Positions 1-8,390 are shown, numbered from the stretch's first letter. The stretch is DNA of 64,000 nt from Janthinobacterium sp. 61 (GCF_002846335.1 NZ_PJMQ01000001.1:620001-684000), one strand, 5' to 3'. Notes: a model not told the origin generated them from the sequence alone. Made by a program: numbers and translations.

Positions 1-236
1 CGCACGCCTTCCTCGACACGGTCATCCTGCTCGGTTCCATCGGCGGCCAGCATGAAGGCGTAGGACGCTTCTACTTCGCCGGCGGCGCCATCATGGCTTC
101 GGCCCTGTGGTTCTTCCTGCTGGGCTTTGGCGCCCGCTACCTGGCGCCCGTGTTTGCCAAGCCCATGGCGTGGCGCGTGCTCGACGGCATCATCGCCCTC
201 GTGATGTGGGCCATCGCTGCCTCGCTGTTCTTGTAA
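1..236 (+). CDS. LysE/ArgO-family amino acid exporter, C-terminal part
   Basis: Reading frame open from position 3 and ending at TAA 234-236; the 5' part lies outside the window. The visible 77 residues contain an HAFLDTVILLGSIGGQ segment followed by two hydrophobic helices (IMASALWFFLLGFG and LDGIIALVMWAIAASLFL). This matches the last third of LysE/ArgO-type exporters, inner-membrane proteins that expel basic amino acids such as arginine or lysine. The family is clear from this pattern; the substrate is inferred. No regulator is visible on this side. Confidence 0.8.
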   Translation, partial: HAFLDTVILLGSIGGQHEGVGRFYFAGGAIMASALWFFLLGFGARYLAPVFAKPMAWRVLDGIIALVMWAIAASLFL

Positions 237-240
237 GGCA

Positions 241-1683
241 TCAACGCGTCAGGAAGGCCAGCACGCGGCTGGCCAGCTGGCCATACGGCGGCCACAGCAG
301 TTTCAGCGCGCTGTAGCGGGCCTGGTAAAACACGGGCCGCAGCTTGCTGAAGGTGTGAAAACCTTCCACGCCATGGTAGTGGCCCATGCCGGACTCGCCC
401 ACGCCGCCGAAGGGCAAATCGTGCTGGCCCACGTGATACAGTGCATCGTTGACGGACACGCCGCCCGACATCACCGTGTCGATCAGCAGTTGCACGGTAT
501 CTGCCTGATTGCTGAATGGATAGATGGCCAGCGGGCGCGGCCCCGCGTTGATGCTGTCGATCACCGTGTCTAGGGTCGCATAGCCGCGCAGCGGCAGGAT
601 GGGGCCGAAGATTTCGCGCGTCAGCAGCACGCTGTCCTCGGGCGCATCGAGCACGATGTGCGGCGCGATCTTGCGCGTGGCCCGGTCGTAGGCAGGCCCT
701 GGCAGCAAGGGAATCACTTGTGCGCCCTGTTCCCGCGCTTCGTCCAGCGCCTGCAGCAGGCGCTCAAAGGCGGCCTCGTCGATGATGGAGGTGTAATCGG
801 GCGTATCCAGCCGCGGGTAGCGCGTGGGCATGATCTGGCGCGCGTGTTCGACGAAGGCGGCGATGCTCGCTTCGGGCAGCCAGGCGTGGTCGACGCTGGT
901 ACAGATTTGCCCCGCGTTCAGGTATTTGACAAACAGGATGCGCTCGGCGGCCGTGCGCAGGGGAAAGTCTGCGCAGACGATGGCCGGCGCCTTGCCGCCC
1001 AGTTCCAGGGTGACGGGGCACAGATTGCGCGCGGCTGCCGCCATGACGGCGCGGCCCGTCTGGCCGGACCCCGTGAACAGCAGGTGGTCGAACGGCAGCT
1101 GTGAAAAAGCCATGCCCACGCCGCCTGTCTCTTCAAAAAACTGCAATTTTTCCGGCGGGAAGTAGGCTGGCATCTTCTCGATCAGCAGCCGGGCCAGGTG
1201 GCGCGAGTTTTCGCTCATCTTGACCATGGCACGGTTGCCAGCGGCAAAGATGTAGGTCAGGGGAACCAGGCTCAGATTCACAGGAAAATTCCACGGCACG
1301 ATGACGCCCACCACGCCCAGCGGCTGGGGAAGCACGCGGTTGCGGGCGCCCAGGAAATTGCGCCAGTCCACGCCACGGCGCTGCGGTTTCATCCATTTTT
1401 TCAACTGTTTCAGGACATGGGCGATGCCGTCGATGGCGGGAAAGATCTCCGCCAGCAAGGTTTCGTGCCGGGAGCGGTTGCCATAATCGGCACTGATTGC
1501 CTCGCACAGCGCCTCTTTATGGTCCTGGATGAAGCGCTGCAAGGTTTGCAAGTCGCGCTTGCGCTCGACAAGCGTGGGCACGGGGCGGGCCAGGTAGGCT
1601 GCATGCTGCAAGGCCAGGGCGGCGCCGAGTTCTGCGTGGGCTGGCTTGCTGCTCAAATCCATGTTTTCTGCGACATCGGGCAT
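241..1683 (-). CDS. Coniferyl-aldehyde-dehydrogenase-like NAD(P)+ aldehyde dehydrogenase
   Basis: Predicted 480-residue cytosolic enzyme oxidising an aldehyde to the acid. It has the aldehyde dehydrogenase hallmarks: VPWNFPVNL in the cofactor domain, TGSGQTGRAV, the general-base Glu in LELGGK (about residue 227) and the nucleophile Cys in NAGQICTS (about 261). The short form with GVVGVIVPWNFP and a C-terminal hydrophobic tail resembles the CalB coniferyl aldehyde dehydrogenase group, which acts on medium-chain or aromatic aldehydes; the substrate is not shown here. The start at 1683 is preferred over an in-frame ATG at 1707 because AAGGA lies just upstream of it. It stands alone, convergent with the exporter. 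Confidence 0.88.
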   Translation of the reverse strand: MPDVAENMDLSSKPAHAELGAALALQHAAYLARPVPTLVERKRDLQTLQRFIQDHKEALCEAISADYGNRSRHETLLAEIFPAIDGIAHVLKQLKKWMKPQRRGVDWRNFLGARNRVLPQPLGVVGVIVPWNFPVNLSLVPLTYIFAAGNRAMVKMSENSRHLARLLIEKMPAYFPPEKLQFFEETGGVGMAFSQLPFDHLLFTGSGQTGRAVMAAAARNLCPVTLELGGKAPAIVCADFPLRTAAERILFVKYLNAGQICTSVDHAWLPEASIAAFVEHARQIMPTRYPRLDTPDYTSIIDEAAFERLLQALDEAREQGAQVIPLLPGPAYDRATRKIAPHIVLDAPEDSVLLTREIFGPILPLRGYATLDTVIDSINAGPRPLAIYPFSNQADTVQLLIDTVMSGGVSVNDALYHVGQHDLPFGGVGESGMGHYHGVEGFHTFSKLRPVFYQARYSALKLLWPPYGQLASRVLAFLTR

Positions 1684-1830
1684 TGTTTTCCTTGGCTGGC
1701 CGGGCAATGTGCGCGCCGTTCCAGCACACTATAGTGGAGTATTGGCAAATGCGCCGCCAGCGTGCCGACGGCGCTGCACGATACACCGTAAAATGTTCGG
1801 CAACTGTACGCTACCCATTCCAGGAATGCC

Positions 1831-2283
1831 ATGACCTCGACCAACCCAGATTCCCTGCACATCGTGTGCCCCCATTGCGACGCCGTCAACCGCCTGCCGG
1901 CAGCGCGCTTGATTGAGCAGCCCACTTGCGGCAAGTGCCAGAAGGATTTGTTTACGGGACAGCCCGTGGACCTGGCCAGCGCCCGTTTTCTCAAGCATAT
2001 CGAGCGCAGCGACATACCCGTGCTGGTCGACTTCTGGGCGCCCTGGTGCGGCCCGTGCCGCAGCATGGCGCCATTCTATGTGCAAGCCGCCAAGACACTG
2101 GAGCCCGCGTTCCGCGTCGTCAAGGTGAATACGGAAGCGTCGCCGGACCTGGGCAGCCGTTTCAATATTCGCAGCATTCCCACCCTGGCCCTGTTCTCGC
2201 GTGGCGTGGAAGTGGCGCGCCAGCCGGGCGCCATCGATGCACAAGCCATCATCGCCTGGGCGAGGGATAAAGCGCGCCTTTGA
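1831..2283 (+). CDS. trxC: Thioredoxin 2 (TrxC)
   Basis: 150-residue cytosolic disulfide reductase. An N-terminal zinc-binding module with CPHC (13-16) and CGKC (33-36) precedes a thioredoxin fold with the active site WCGPC (72-76) and the cis-proline segment RSIPTLALF. The zinc module separates TrxC from TrxA. TrxC is usually part of the oxidative stress defence. It is a single gene divergent from the aldehyde dehydrogenase, with about 150 bp between them. Confidence 0.95.
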   Translation: MTSTNPDSLHIVCPHCDAVNRLPAARLIEQPTCGKCQKDLFTGQPVDLASARFLKHIERSDIPVLVDFWAPWCGPCRSMAPFYVQAAKTLEPAFRVVKVNTEASPDLGSRFNIRSIPTLALFSRGVEVARQPGAIDAQAIIAWARDKARL

Positions 2284-2313
2284 GCCGCTGGGCAAACCAT
2301 CATGGTTTTCCAT

Positions 2314-2343
2314 TTGACATTTAGTATGGCGCCATATTATATT
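2314..2343 (+). promoter_or_regulatory. Candidate sigma70 promoter of the marR gene
   Basis: TTGACA at 2314-2319 is a perfect -35. TATATT at 2338-2343 (18 bp spacing) or TATTAT at 2335-2340 (15 bp) could be the -10. Either places transcription start at about 2347-2350, next to the ATG at 2351, so the message would be essentially leaderless. The -10 lies inside the palindromes annotated as operator. Confidence 0.55.
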
Positions 2344-2352
2344 GCGCCATAT
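2325..2352. promoter_or_regulatory. Twin palindromic operator, candidate MarR autoregulation site
   Basis: Two adjacent dyads: TATGGCGCCATA (2325-2336, perfect) and ATATTGCGCCATAT (2339-2352, one mismatched pair), sharing the block GCGCCATAT at 15 bp spacing. They cover the -10 region and the first bases of the marR start codon. This is the expected layout for a MarR protein repressing its own gene; the assignment to this regulator is inferred from position. Confidence 0.55.
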
Positions 2353-2887
2353 GATAAAGCTCGAACAGAAATACACGGCCCTGCTGGGCGATGTGCAGCG
2401 CCGCGCCAGCGGTCTCGACATGACGCAGTCCACGGAGCGCCTGCGCCTGTGCTTTGAAGTGCTGGGCCTGGCATCGGCCATCGATGGCGATTGCGCCACG
2501 CGCCTGGGGCGGCATGGCTTGTCAGAAGGCAAGTTCGTGCTGCTGTCCCTGCTGCGTGACGTGCCCGAAGGACTCTCGCCGCACGCACTGGCCGAGCAGG
2601 CTGGCGTGACGCGCGGCACCATCACGGGCTTGCTCGACGGCCTGGAGCGCGACGGTTTTCTGGCGCGCCACGCGGACCAGTTTGACCGGCGCAAGCTGCT
2701 GGTGCGCCTGAGCACCAAGGGGGAAGCTGCCGCCTCCACGCTGGTCGATGAGCATGCGCAATGGATCGCCAGTCTGTTTGCCGATTTCTCGGCCGAGGAA
2801 ATGCAATTGTTGAGTTCGCTGTTGGAAAAAGCCTGGCGCAAGACGGATAAAGGTGAAATACAGGGTGAAATGCAGGGTGCATCATGA
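2351..2887 (+). CDS. MarR-family transcriptional regulator
   Basis: 178 residues. The winged-helix region is visible as LSEGKFVLLSLLRDVPEGLSP, the recognition helix VTRGTITGLLDGLERDGF and the wing DRRKLLVRLSTKG, typical of MarR dimers that release DNA when they bind a ligand or are oxidised. ATG 2351 is used as the start; a TTG at 2342 is in frame but no ribosome binding site precedes either. The stop overlaps the start of the HEAT-repeat gene by 4 bp (ATGA), so the two are translated together and probably serve one response, likely alkylation or other chemical stress (inference). Confidence 0.85.
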   Translation: MIKLEQKYTALLGDVQRRASGLDMTQSTERLRLCFEVLGLASAIDGDCATRLGRHGLSEGKFVLLSLLRDVPEGLSPHALAEQAGVTRGTITGLLDGLERDGFLARHADQFDRRKLLVRLSTKGEAAASTLVDEHAQWIASLFADFSAEEMQLLSSLLEKAWRKTDKGEIQGEMQGAS

Positions 2888-3630
2888 GCCGCGGCGTCGC
2901 CGATGTGACTGCGGAGCGCCTGGCCCTGCTGAACGGGGGAAGTGTGGCCAGCGCCACCCTGACGGAAGGGCTGGCCATCGATTTTGCCCAGCTGCTGGCT
3001 GCTGCCGTACCCGCTATCGGCGCCATCCGCCTGGACCGGATGCGCGCGCAGGCCGCTGAGGGCATCACCAGGCGCATGGCCTTGGCGGCGCAATTGCTGC
3101 TGGAGGCCAACGTTGACCTGGCGCAATTGCAAGGTCATACCTCCGACACGGTACGGGGCTGGGCCTGCTTTGCCATCGCCGCCCAGGCGCAATGGACCTT
3201 GCCGCAGCAACTGGCGGCCATGCGGCCGCTGGCCGACGATGGCCACTTCGGCGTGCGCGAATGGGCCTGGCTGGCGCTGCGGCCCCATCTGGCGGCGAGT
3301 CTTGACGAGGCCATTGGCCAGCTGGCGCCCTGGACGGCGGACCCGTCGGAAAGAGTGCGCCGCTTTGCCTGCGAAGCGCTGCGCCCGCGCGGCGTGTGGT
3401 GCGCGCACATCGCCCAGTTAAAGGAACAGCCGCAGCGGGCCTTGCCCCTGTTGCAGCCCTTGCGCGCCGACCCGGCCGTCTACGTGCAGGATTCCGTTGC
3501 CAACTGGCTCAACGATGCGGCCAAGAGCCAGCCGGAATGGGTGCGCAGCCTGTGCGCGCAATGGTTGCAGGAAAGTCCCGACGCCGCCACGCAACGCATC
3601 TGCAAGCGGGCCCAGCGCTCGCTGGCTTGA
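2884..3630 (+). CDS. HEAT-repeat DNA alkylation repair-like protein
   Basis: 248 residues, almost all alpha-helical. Tandem HEAT-like repeats are visible, for example SDTVRGWACFAIAAQ, DGHFGVREWAWLALRPHL, PSERVRRFACEALRPRGVW and PAVYVQDSVANWLNDA. The RRFACEALRPRGVW segment and overall form match the AlkD/AlkC-like family, whose members excise alkylated bases by holding the helix in a HEAT solenoid. Whether this member is a glycosylase cannot be decided from the sequence alone. It is translationally coupled to the MarR gene upstream. Confidence 0.75.
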   Translation: MSRGVADVTAERLALLNGGSVASATLTEGLAIDFAQLLAAAVPAIGAIRLDRMRAQAAEGITRRMALAAQLLLEANVDLAQLQGHTSDTVRGWACFAIAAQAQWTLPQQLAAMRPLADDGHFGVREWAWLALRPHLAASLDEAIGQLAPWTADPSERVRRFACEALRPRGVWCAHIAQLKEQPQRALPLLQPLRADPAVYVQDSVANWLNDAAKSQPEWVRSLCAQWLQESPDAATQRICKRAQRSLA

Positions 3631-3654
3631 CAATTGATTACCCAAGGAGAAAGT

Positions 3655-3987
3655 ATGCATTATTTGTTAGAGCTGTACAGCCCGAAACCCGCCTGGCTGG
3701 TCCTCGATGGCGCCGCGCGCCAGGCGTATTTCGACACGGTGGGCGCCGGCATGGCGGCCTTGTCCGGCACTGGCGCCGAAGCGCTCGCCATGGGCGCCAT
3801 CGATGGCGGCAAGCTGCATGCCGCTGCCCAGCAATTTTATGCCGTCTGGCGCTTCCCGGACGAGGCGGCGCTGGACGCTTTGCTGGCCGGCATCGCCGCC
3901 ACGGGCTGGCATGATTATTTCGACACCGTCAATGCGGCTGGCCCGGCCGTGGATTTTCCTGGGCACCTGGCGCAGCTGGCCGCCTAA
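3655..3987 (+). CDS. Small conserved protein, DUF6616-like
   Basis: 110 residues with no signal peptide or membrane segment. The opening MHYLLELYSPKPAWL and central FYAVWRFPDEAALDALLAGI resemble small ferredoxin-like alpha/beta domains (dimeric barrel type) such as DUF6616. The start at 3655 is set by AAGGAGAAAGT just upstream, in preference to an in-frame codon at 3634. It follows the HEAT-repeat gene by 24 bp and may share its transcript. No function can be given. Confidence 0.6.
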   Translation: MHYLLELYSPKPAWLVLDGAARQAYFDTVGAGMAALSGTGAEALAMGAIDGGKLHAAAQQFYAVWRFPDEAALDALLAGIAATGWHDYFDTVNAAGPAVDFPGHLAQLAA

Positions 3988-4049
3988 GCGTCCGACGTTT
4001 TTCTTGCCGCTGCGGTAAAGTTGGCATTTCCATCCGACCATCGACGTTG

Positions 4050-4655
4050 ATGCCAACCAAACTGCTCTCCCTTCTGCTTCTTGCGCTGGCGCCCATGCTG
4101 ACCTCGGCAGCCCCTGCTGCCACCCCGCAAGCCCTCGTCGCCGCTGCCCGCAGCCAGGTGGGCGTGACCCTGCAGTACGACCCGCGCTACGAACGTCTCG
4201 CCTATCCGGGCGGCGACGTGCCGCTCGAGCGGGGCGTATGCACGGATGTGATCGTGCGCGCCTATCGCAAGCTGGGCCAGGATTTGCAGGTGCTGGTGCA
4301 TGAAGACATGCGCAAGGCCTGGCAGGTGTACCAGCAGCAGGGGCGCTGGCAGATGAAGGGGCCGGACCGCAATATTGACCACCGCCGCGTGCCGAACCTG
4401 GGCACGTTCTTTACGCGCCACGGCACCAGCCTGCGTCCAGCCAAGGAAGCGAACGCTTACCGCGCGGGCGACATCGTCACATGGCGCCTGCCGCGCAACC
4501 TCACGCATATCGGCATCGTCAGCGACAAGCAGTCATGGAGTGGCGTGCCGCTCATCATCCACAACATCGGCGAGGGCGCGCGCGAGGAAAATATCTTGTT
4601 CAGTTATCCCATCACGGGGCATTATCGTTGGCAACCCGGCTTGCAAGTCCGCTGA
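4050..4655 (+). CDS. Secreted DUF1287 protein, NlpC/P60-like fold
   Basis: 201 residues beginning with a signal peptide (MPTKLLSLLLLALAPMLTSA). The mature part carries the DUF1287 pattern: RSQVGVTLQYDPRY, a conserved Cys in PLERGVCTDVIVRAYRKLG, NIDHRRVPNLGTFF, then THIGIVSD and PLIIHNIGEGA. The Cys and His arrangement is that of NlpC/P60-like cysteine peptidases or amidases, so a periplasmic role on peptidoglycan is possible but not shown. Its last 44 bp overlap the 3' end of the convergent MocR gene. Confidence 0.8.
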   Translation: MPTKLLSLLLLALAPMLTSAAPAATPQALVAAARSQVGVTLQYDPRYERLAYPGGDVPLERGVCTDVIVRAYRKLGQDLQVLVHEDMRKAWQVYQQQGRWQMKGPDRNIDHRRVPNLGTFFTRHGTSLRPAKEANAYRAGDIVTWRLPRNLTHIGIVSDKQSWSGVPLIIHNIGEGAREENILFSYPITGHYRWQPGLQVR

Positions 4656-6096
4656 GGGGCAGCGGTGCCATCTCTTGCAGGATCGCCAGCACCTTGGCCA
4701 GCGCCGTGTCGATATCGAGCCTGTCGATGGCGCCATAGCCGAGGAACAGGCCTTCATGGCGGGCGGGGCCATCGTAAAAGCCGGATAGCGCATACAAGCT
4801 GATGTCGGCCAGGCGCGCGCGACGCAGCAATTCGGCGATATCGAGCGGCGCCTGCGCCAGCGCCGCCACATGGAAGCCGGCGCTGGCTGGCACCAGGCGG
4901 AACCATGGCGACAACGGACCGTTGAACCAGTGCTGCAGCCGTTCGCGCCGCCCTGCATAAATGTCGTGGCAGCGGCGTATGTGGCGCAGCAAATGGCCGT
5001 CCAGGATGAACTTGGCCAGCGCATGCTGGCCCAGGCTGGCAGTATGGCAGTCGCTCAGGTACTTCACTGTCTGCATGGCAGCCACGATGGCTTGCGGCAG
5101 CACCACATAGCCCAGGCGCAATTCCGGCAGCATGATCTTGGAAAAGCTGCCTACATGCGCGACGACGCCGTAGCGGTCCATGCTTTGCAGGGAATCCTCG
5201 GGCCGGCCTTCATAGCGGAAGGCGCTGTCGTAATCGTCCTCGATGATGATGGCCCCCAACTGCCGGGCACGCTCCAGCAAGGCATGGCGGCGCGCCATGC
5301 TCATCGGCATGCCGAGTGGAAATTGATGCGCGGGTGTGACATAGATCAAGCGCGTGCCGTCCGGGACTTGCGCGACGATGAGGCCATCCTCGTCCACGTC
5401 GACGCCCACCACGCGCGCGCCCTGGCTGGCGAACACGGTGCGCGCCACGGGGTAGCCGGGTTCTTCCACGACTACCGTGTCGCCCGCCTCCAGCAGGGTT
5501 TGCGCCAGCAGCTGCAAAGCCTGCTGCGCGCCGCTGGTGACGAGTACCTGTTCCTCGGTGCAATGGATGCCGCGGCTGAAGGCGGCATGGCCGGCAATCG
5601 CCGTGCGCAAGGCGGGCAAGCCTTCCACTGGACCGTAGCGGCCGCGCGCCTGTCCATCCTGGCGCAGCGCGTGCAGCATGCAGGCGCGCCATTCATCTTG
5701 CGGGAAGTGCGCGGGCGTGGCGCGCCCGCCGATGAAGGCGTAGCGGGCGGGCGTTTCCTGGCTGGCGCGGCGCAAGGGCGTGGGCGTCGCTTCCCAGTGG
5801 GCGATGCGCTGCGCGCTGGCCAGCGGCGTGCTGGCGTGGCGGCGCTGCGGCGAGGCACGCGGCGTCTGCACGAAGCTGCCCACGCCCACTTTTCCTATGA
5901 GCAGCTTCTCATAGCCCAGCTTTTCATACACGTCGGACACCGTCTTGCGGGACAGTCCCAGCTGGCTTGCCAGCAGGCGCGAAGGCGGCAATTGCTGGCC
6001 GTCGGCCAGGCGGCCCGAGCGGATGGCTTCGCTGAGCTGGCGATACAGCTGGCCGCCCAGGTCGCGCGTGCCGTCGATCAGGATATGTAATTCCAT
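4612..6096 (-). CDS. MocR/PdxR-type GntR regulator with aminotransferase domain
   Basis: 494 residues. The N-terminal GntR winged helix (about 10-75) contains LPPSRLLASQLGLSRKTVSD and a GVGSFV wing end. A fold-type I aminotransferase-like domain follows (about 110-480), with YGPVEGLPALRTAIAGH, EEPGYP, IIEDDYDSAFRY and the PLP-binding Lys in VGSFSKIMLPELRLGY. Such regulators bind PLP and often sense amino acids, vitamins or amines. It is divergent from the AhpD-like gene, 103 bp apart, which is the most likely target. The 3' end overlaps the DUF1287 gene. Confidence 0.88.
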   Translation of the reverse strand: MELHILIDGTRDLGGQLYRQLSEAIRSGRLADGQQLPPSRLLASQLGLSRKTVSDVYEKLGYEKLLIGKVGVGSFVQTPRASPQRRHASTPLASAQRIAHWEATPTPLRRASQETPARYAFIGGRATPAHFPQDEWRACMLHALRQDGQARGRYGPVEGLPALRTAIAGHAAFSRGIHCTEEQVLVTSGAQQALQLLAQTLLEAGDTVVVEEPGYPVARTVFASQGARVVGVDVDEDGLIVAQVPDGTRLIYVTPAHQFPLGMPMSMARRHALLERARQLGAIIIEDDYDSAFRYEGRPEDSLQSMDRYGVVAHVGSFSKIMLPELRLGYVVLPQAIVAAMQTVKYLSDCHTASLGQHALAKFILDGHLLRHIRRCHDIYAGRRERLQHWFNGPLSPWFRLVPASAGFHVAALAQAPLDIAELLRRARLADISLYALSGFYDGPARHEGLFLGYGAIDRLDIDTALAKVLAILQEMAPLPLSGLASRVANDNAP

Positions 6097-6199
6097 GGGG
6101 TATCTGTGGGTGGTCTGCCGTTTTTCGGCAGGATTGGCCTGCCGCGCGCTGTTGGTGCGCTTCTACAATGGCGCATCTTTCATTATCAAGGAATGCATC

Positions 6200-6640
6200 A
6201 TGACACAGCAACGACTCGATTTTACACAAGCTTCGCCAGACGCCGTCAAGGCCATGTACGCGCTGGAAGCGGCGATTGCCAAGCTGGGCGTGGAACACTC
6301 GCTGGTCGAGCTGATCCGCCTGCGCGCCTCGCAAATCAATGGCTGCGCCTTTTGTGTGGACATGCACACGAGCGACGCGCGCAAGGCGGGCGAAACGGAG
6401 CGCCGCCTGTATGCCGTGTCCGTCTGGCGCGAAACGCCGTTCTTCACGCCGCGCGAGCGTGCCGTGCTGGCCTGGACGGAAGCGCTGACCTTGCTGCCAC
6501 AGAATCATGCGTCGGACGAAGACTATGCGGCGCTGGCGGAGCAATTGACGCCGGCGGAAATGGTCAACGTCACCCTGGCCATCGGCGCCATCAATACCTG
6601 GAACCGCCTGGCCGTGGGTTTCCGCAAGATGCCCGAATAA
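6200..6640 (+). CDS. AhpD/carboxymuconolactone-decarboxylase-family protein
   Basis: 146 residues, all-helical AhpD-like domain. The peroxidase motif is intact: Glu/Arg-rich helix LVELIRLRASQING, then Cys49-x-x-Cys52 in CAFCVDMH and His56. AhpD-like proteins reduce peroxides or act as thiol-disulfide carriers. The start at 6200 follows AAGGA (6188-6192). It is divergent from the MocR regulator, and the 103 bp between the two starts should contain the shared control region. Confidence 0.85.
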   Translation: MTQQRLDFTQASPDAVKAMYALEAAIAKLGVEHSLVELIRLRASQINGCAFCVDMHTSDARKAGETERRLYAVSVWRETPFFTPRERAVLAWTEALTLLPQNHASDEDYAALAEQLTPAEMVNVTLAIGAINTWNRLAVGFRKMPE

Positions 6641-6719
6641 CTCTGTGTTCGTTCGCGAACAGACGCCTGGCATGTCTTTGCGTAGTCTGGCAAGATGATT
6701 GATCAGCCAGGGAGCAGCC

Positions 6720-7034
6720 ATGCAGGTACATATCGGAGAAGGCGTCGAGAAGACGCCGGGGCAGCAGGAAGTAGCACTGGAAGAGGCGCGCCGTGAATTC
6801 ATTACTGAACTATGGCGGCGCTTTGAAACCTTGCAGGAATGGGCCGTCAGCCACTGGCCGGACCAGCAACATCCTTTGAGTTCCGCCGACTTCGTCGAAT
6901 CGCGCAAGGAAATCTTGAGTTTGCGTTCGCCGGCCGGGCCGTTGAACCAGCCGGCCGCGCGCGATGCGGCCGAGCCGGCCCCGGAGCAGGGCGGGGCGCA
7001 ATATCTGGATGTGACGCCAGCACCGTGGCCGTAG
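6720..7034 (+). CDS. Hypothetical 104-residue protein
   Basis: Not recognised. The N-terminal half is charged and helical (EVALEEARREFITELWRRFETLQEWAVSHW), and the C-terminal third is rich in Pro and Ala. There is no signal peptide. The ATG at 6720 follows a GGGAG-like ribosome site. Its TAG stop (7032-7034) lies inside a repeat element shared, in inverted form, with the end of the convergent exporter gene. Confidence 0.6.
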   Translation: MQVHIGEGVEKTPGQQEVALEEARREFITELWRRFETLQEWAVSHWPDQQHPLSSADFVESRKEILSLRSPAGPLNQPAARDAAEPAPEQGGAQYLDVTPAPWP

Positions 7035-7118
7035 GTTGGATTAGGACCGAAGGGCCGTAATCCGACAACGTGGTTGGCGGGTGATGTCGGATTACGCGCT
7101 TGCGCTAATCCGACCTAC
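7031..7118. repeat. Inverted pair of REP-like elements
   Basis: Left copy 7031-7066 begins GTAGGTTGGATTAGGACC and ends GTAATCCGACA. Right copy 7085-7118 is its inverse, TGTCGGATTACGCG...GCTAATCCGACCTAC. Each copy is itself a dyad built on GGATTA/TAATCC. Short elements of this form are widespread between genes in proteobacterial genomes. Here the pair fills the space between two convergent genes and could also end transcription in both directions. Confidence 0.75.
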
Positions 7119-8290
7119 GCTTCAGCCTTACCCTGCGCAAACACCCAGCACAGCAAACTCACCAGCAGTCCCGCCATCACGCCATACGCCAGGTTCAGCG
7201 CGCTGTCGAACAGCAGCGGCGCCACCAGGCCCGAGACCAGCGCAAACAGCAGCATCTGGATGAACGACTGCATCGACGACGCCAGGCCGCTATTGTTGGG
7301 GAAGTGGTTCAGTGCCATCAGGGTCATCGGCGGCATGGCGATGGACAGGGCGAACGAGTAGAAGAACAGGGGCAGCACGGCCCATGGTACTTCGGCGGCA
7401 AAGAAGTAGTTGTAGCCGATGTTGGCCAGTGCGGCCACCAGCATCAATATGAAGCCGGCCCAGATCATCTGGCGCTGGCTGTAGCGGTGGGCAATTTTCG
7501 CCGACAGGGCCGAGCCGAACACCATGCCGCTGATCAGGGGAATGAACAGCCAGGCGAATGCCGTTTCCGGCAGGTGCAGGATGTTGATGATGAAGTAGGC
7601 GGCCGAGCCGATGTACAGGGCGAAGCCGCCAAAGGCGGCGCCGATGGCCGTGGACAGCAGCAGGAACTGGCGGTGGCACAGCACTTTCCAGTAATTGACG
7701 GCGATGTCGCCCAGGTGGAAGGCGTGGCGCTGCTCCTTCGGCAGGCTTTCCGGCAGCGCGCGCCAGACGACGACGAACATCAGCACGCCGAAGGCCGTGA
7801 GGAACCAGAAGATCCAGCGCCAGCCCAGGCCCACCTGCAGCCAGCCGCCCAGCACGGGGGCGATGGCCGGTGCCAGCGCGAACACCATCATGATGTGCGA
7901 GAGGATTTTTTGCGCGGCGGCGCCCGAATAGCGGTCTTGCACGATGGCGCGGCCGATGACGGAACCGGCGCCTGCGGACAGGCCCTGCAGCACGCGCCAG
8001 GCCAGCAGCCAGCCCAGCGACGGCGCCAGCGCGGCGCCCACGGAGGCGATCACATACAGCACCAGCGACACGAGGATCACGGGACGGCGGCCGAACGAAT
8101 CGGACAGCGTGCCGTAAAACAGCATCATGAAGGCGAACGTGAACAGGAAAAAGCTCAGGGTTTGCTGCACCAGCAGGGGGCTGGCATTGAAATCGTGCAC
8201 GATGGCGGGGAACGACGGCAGATAGGTGTCAATTGCAAGCGGTCCGACCATCGCCAGGCCCGCCAAAATCCATGTTAATAATTTAGTCAT
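7115..8290 (-). CDS. Bcr/CflA-family multidrug MFS exporter
   Basis: 391 residues with about 12 membrane helices. N-terminal features are typical of the 12-helix drug:H+ antiporters: LAIDTYLPSFPAIVHDF in helix 1, the loop 2-3 motif YGTLSDSFGRRPVIL, and the helix 5 antiporter motif in FALAPAIAPVLGGWL. These proteins export bicyclomycin, chloramphenicol-like compounds, sulfonamides or dipeptides; the substrate cannot be told here. The stop codon is supplied by the REP-like element. No regulator is adjacent. Confidence 0.9.
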   Translation of the reverse strand: MTKLLTWILAGLAMVGPLAIDTYLPSFPAIVHDFNASPLLVQQTLSFFLFTFAFMMLFYGTLSDSFGRRPVILVSLVLYVIASVGAALAPSLGWLLAWRVLQGLSAGAGSVIGRAIVQDRYSGAAAQKILSHIMMVFALAPAIAPVLGGWLQVGLGWRWIFWFLTAFGVLMFVVVWRALPESLPKEQRHAFHLGDIAVNYWKVLCHRQFLLLSTAIGAAFGGFALYIGSAAYFIINILHLPETAFAWLFIPLISGMVFGSALSAKIAHRYSQRQMIWAGFILMLVAALANIGYNYFFAAEVPWAVLPLFFYSFALSIAMPPMTLMALNHFPNNSGLASSMQSFIQMLLFALVSGLVAPLLFDSALNLAYGVMAGLLVSLLCWVFAQGKAEA

Positions 8291-8370
8291 GTTAAAGAGT
8301 GTTTTTGTTAGCCCGTCATTTTACGCTAGTGGCAACAATCGGGTTTGGCGCCGCCGCTGTTTGCCATCCT

Positions 8371-8390
8371 TATGCGTTTTTCGTATATGG
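8371..8390. promoter_or_regulatory. Candidate sulfur-regulon site upstream of serine acetyltransferase
   Basis: TATGCGTTTTTCGTATATGG, about 90 bp before the serine acetyltransferase start. The core TATGCGTTTTT recurs, inverted, at 18184-18197 in the intergenic region of the sulfonate locus. A CysB-like LysR regulator is the natural candidate, by inference from the shared sulfur function only. Confidence 0.35.
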
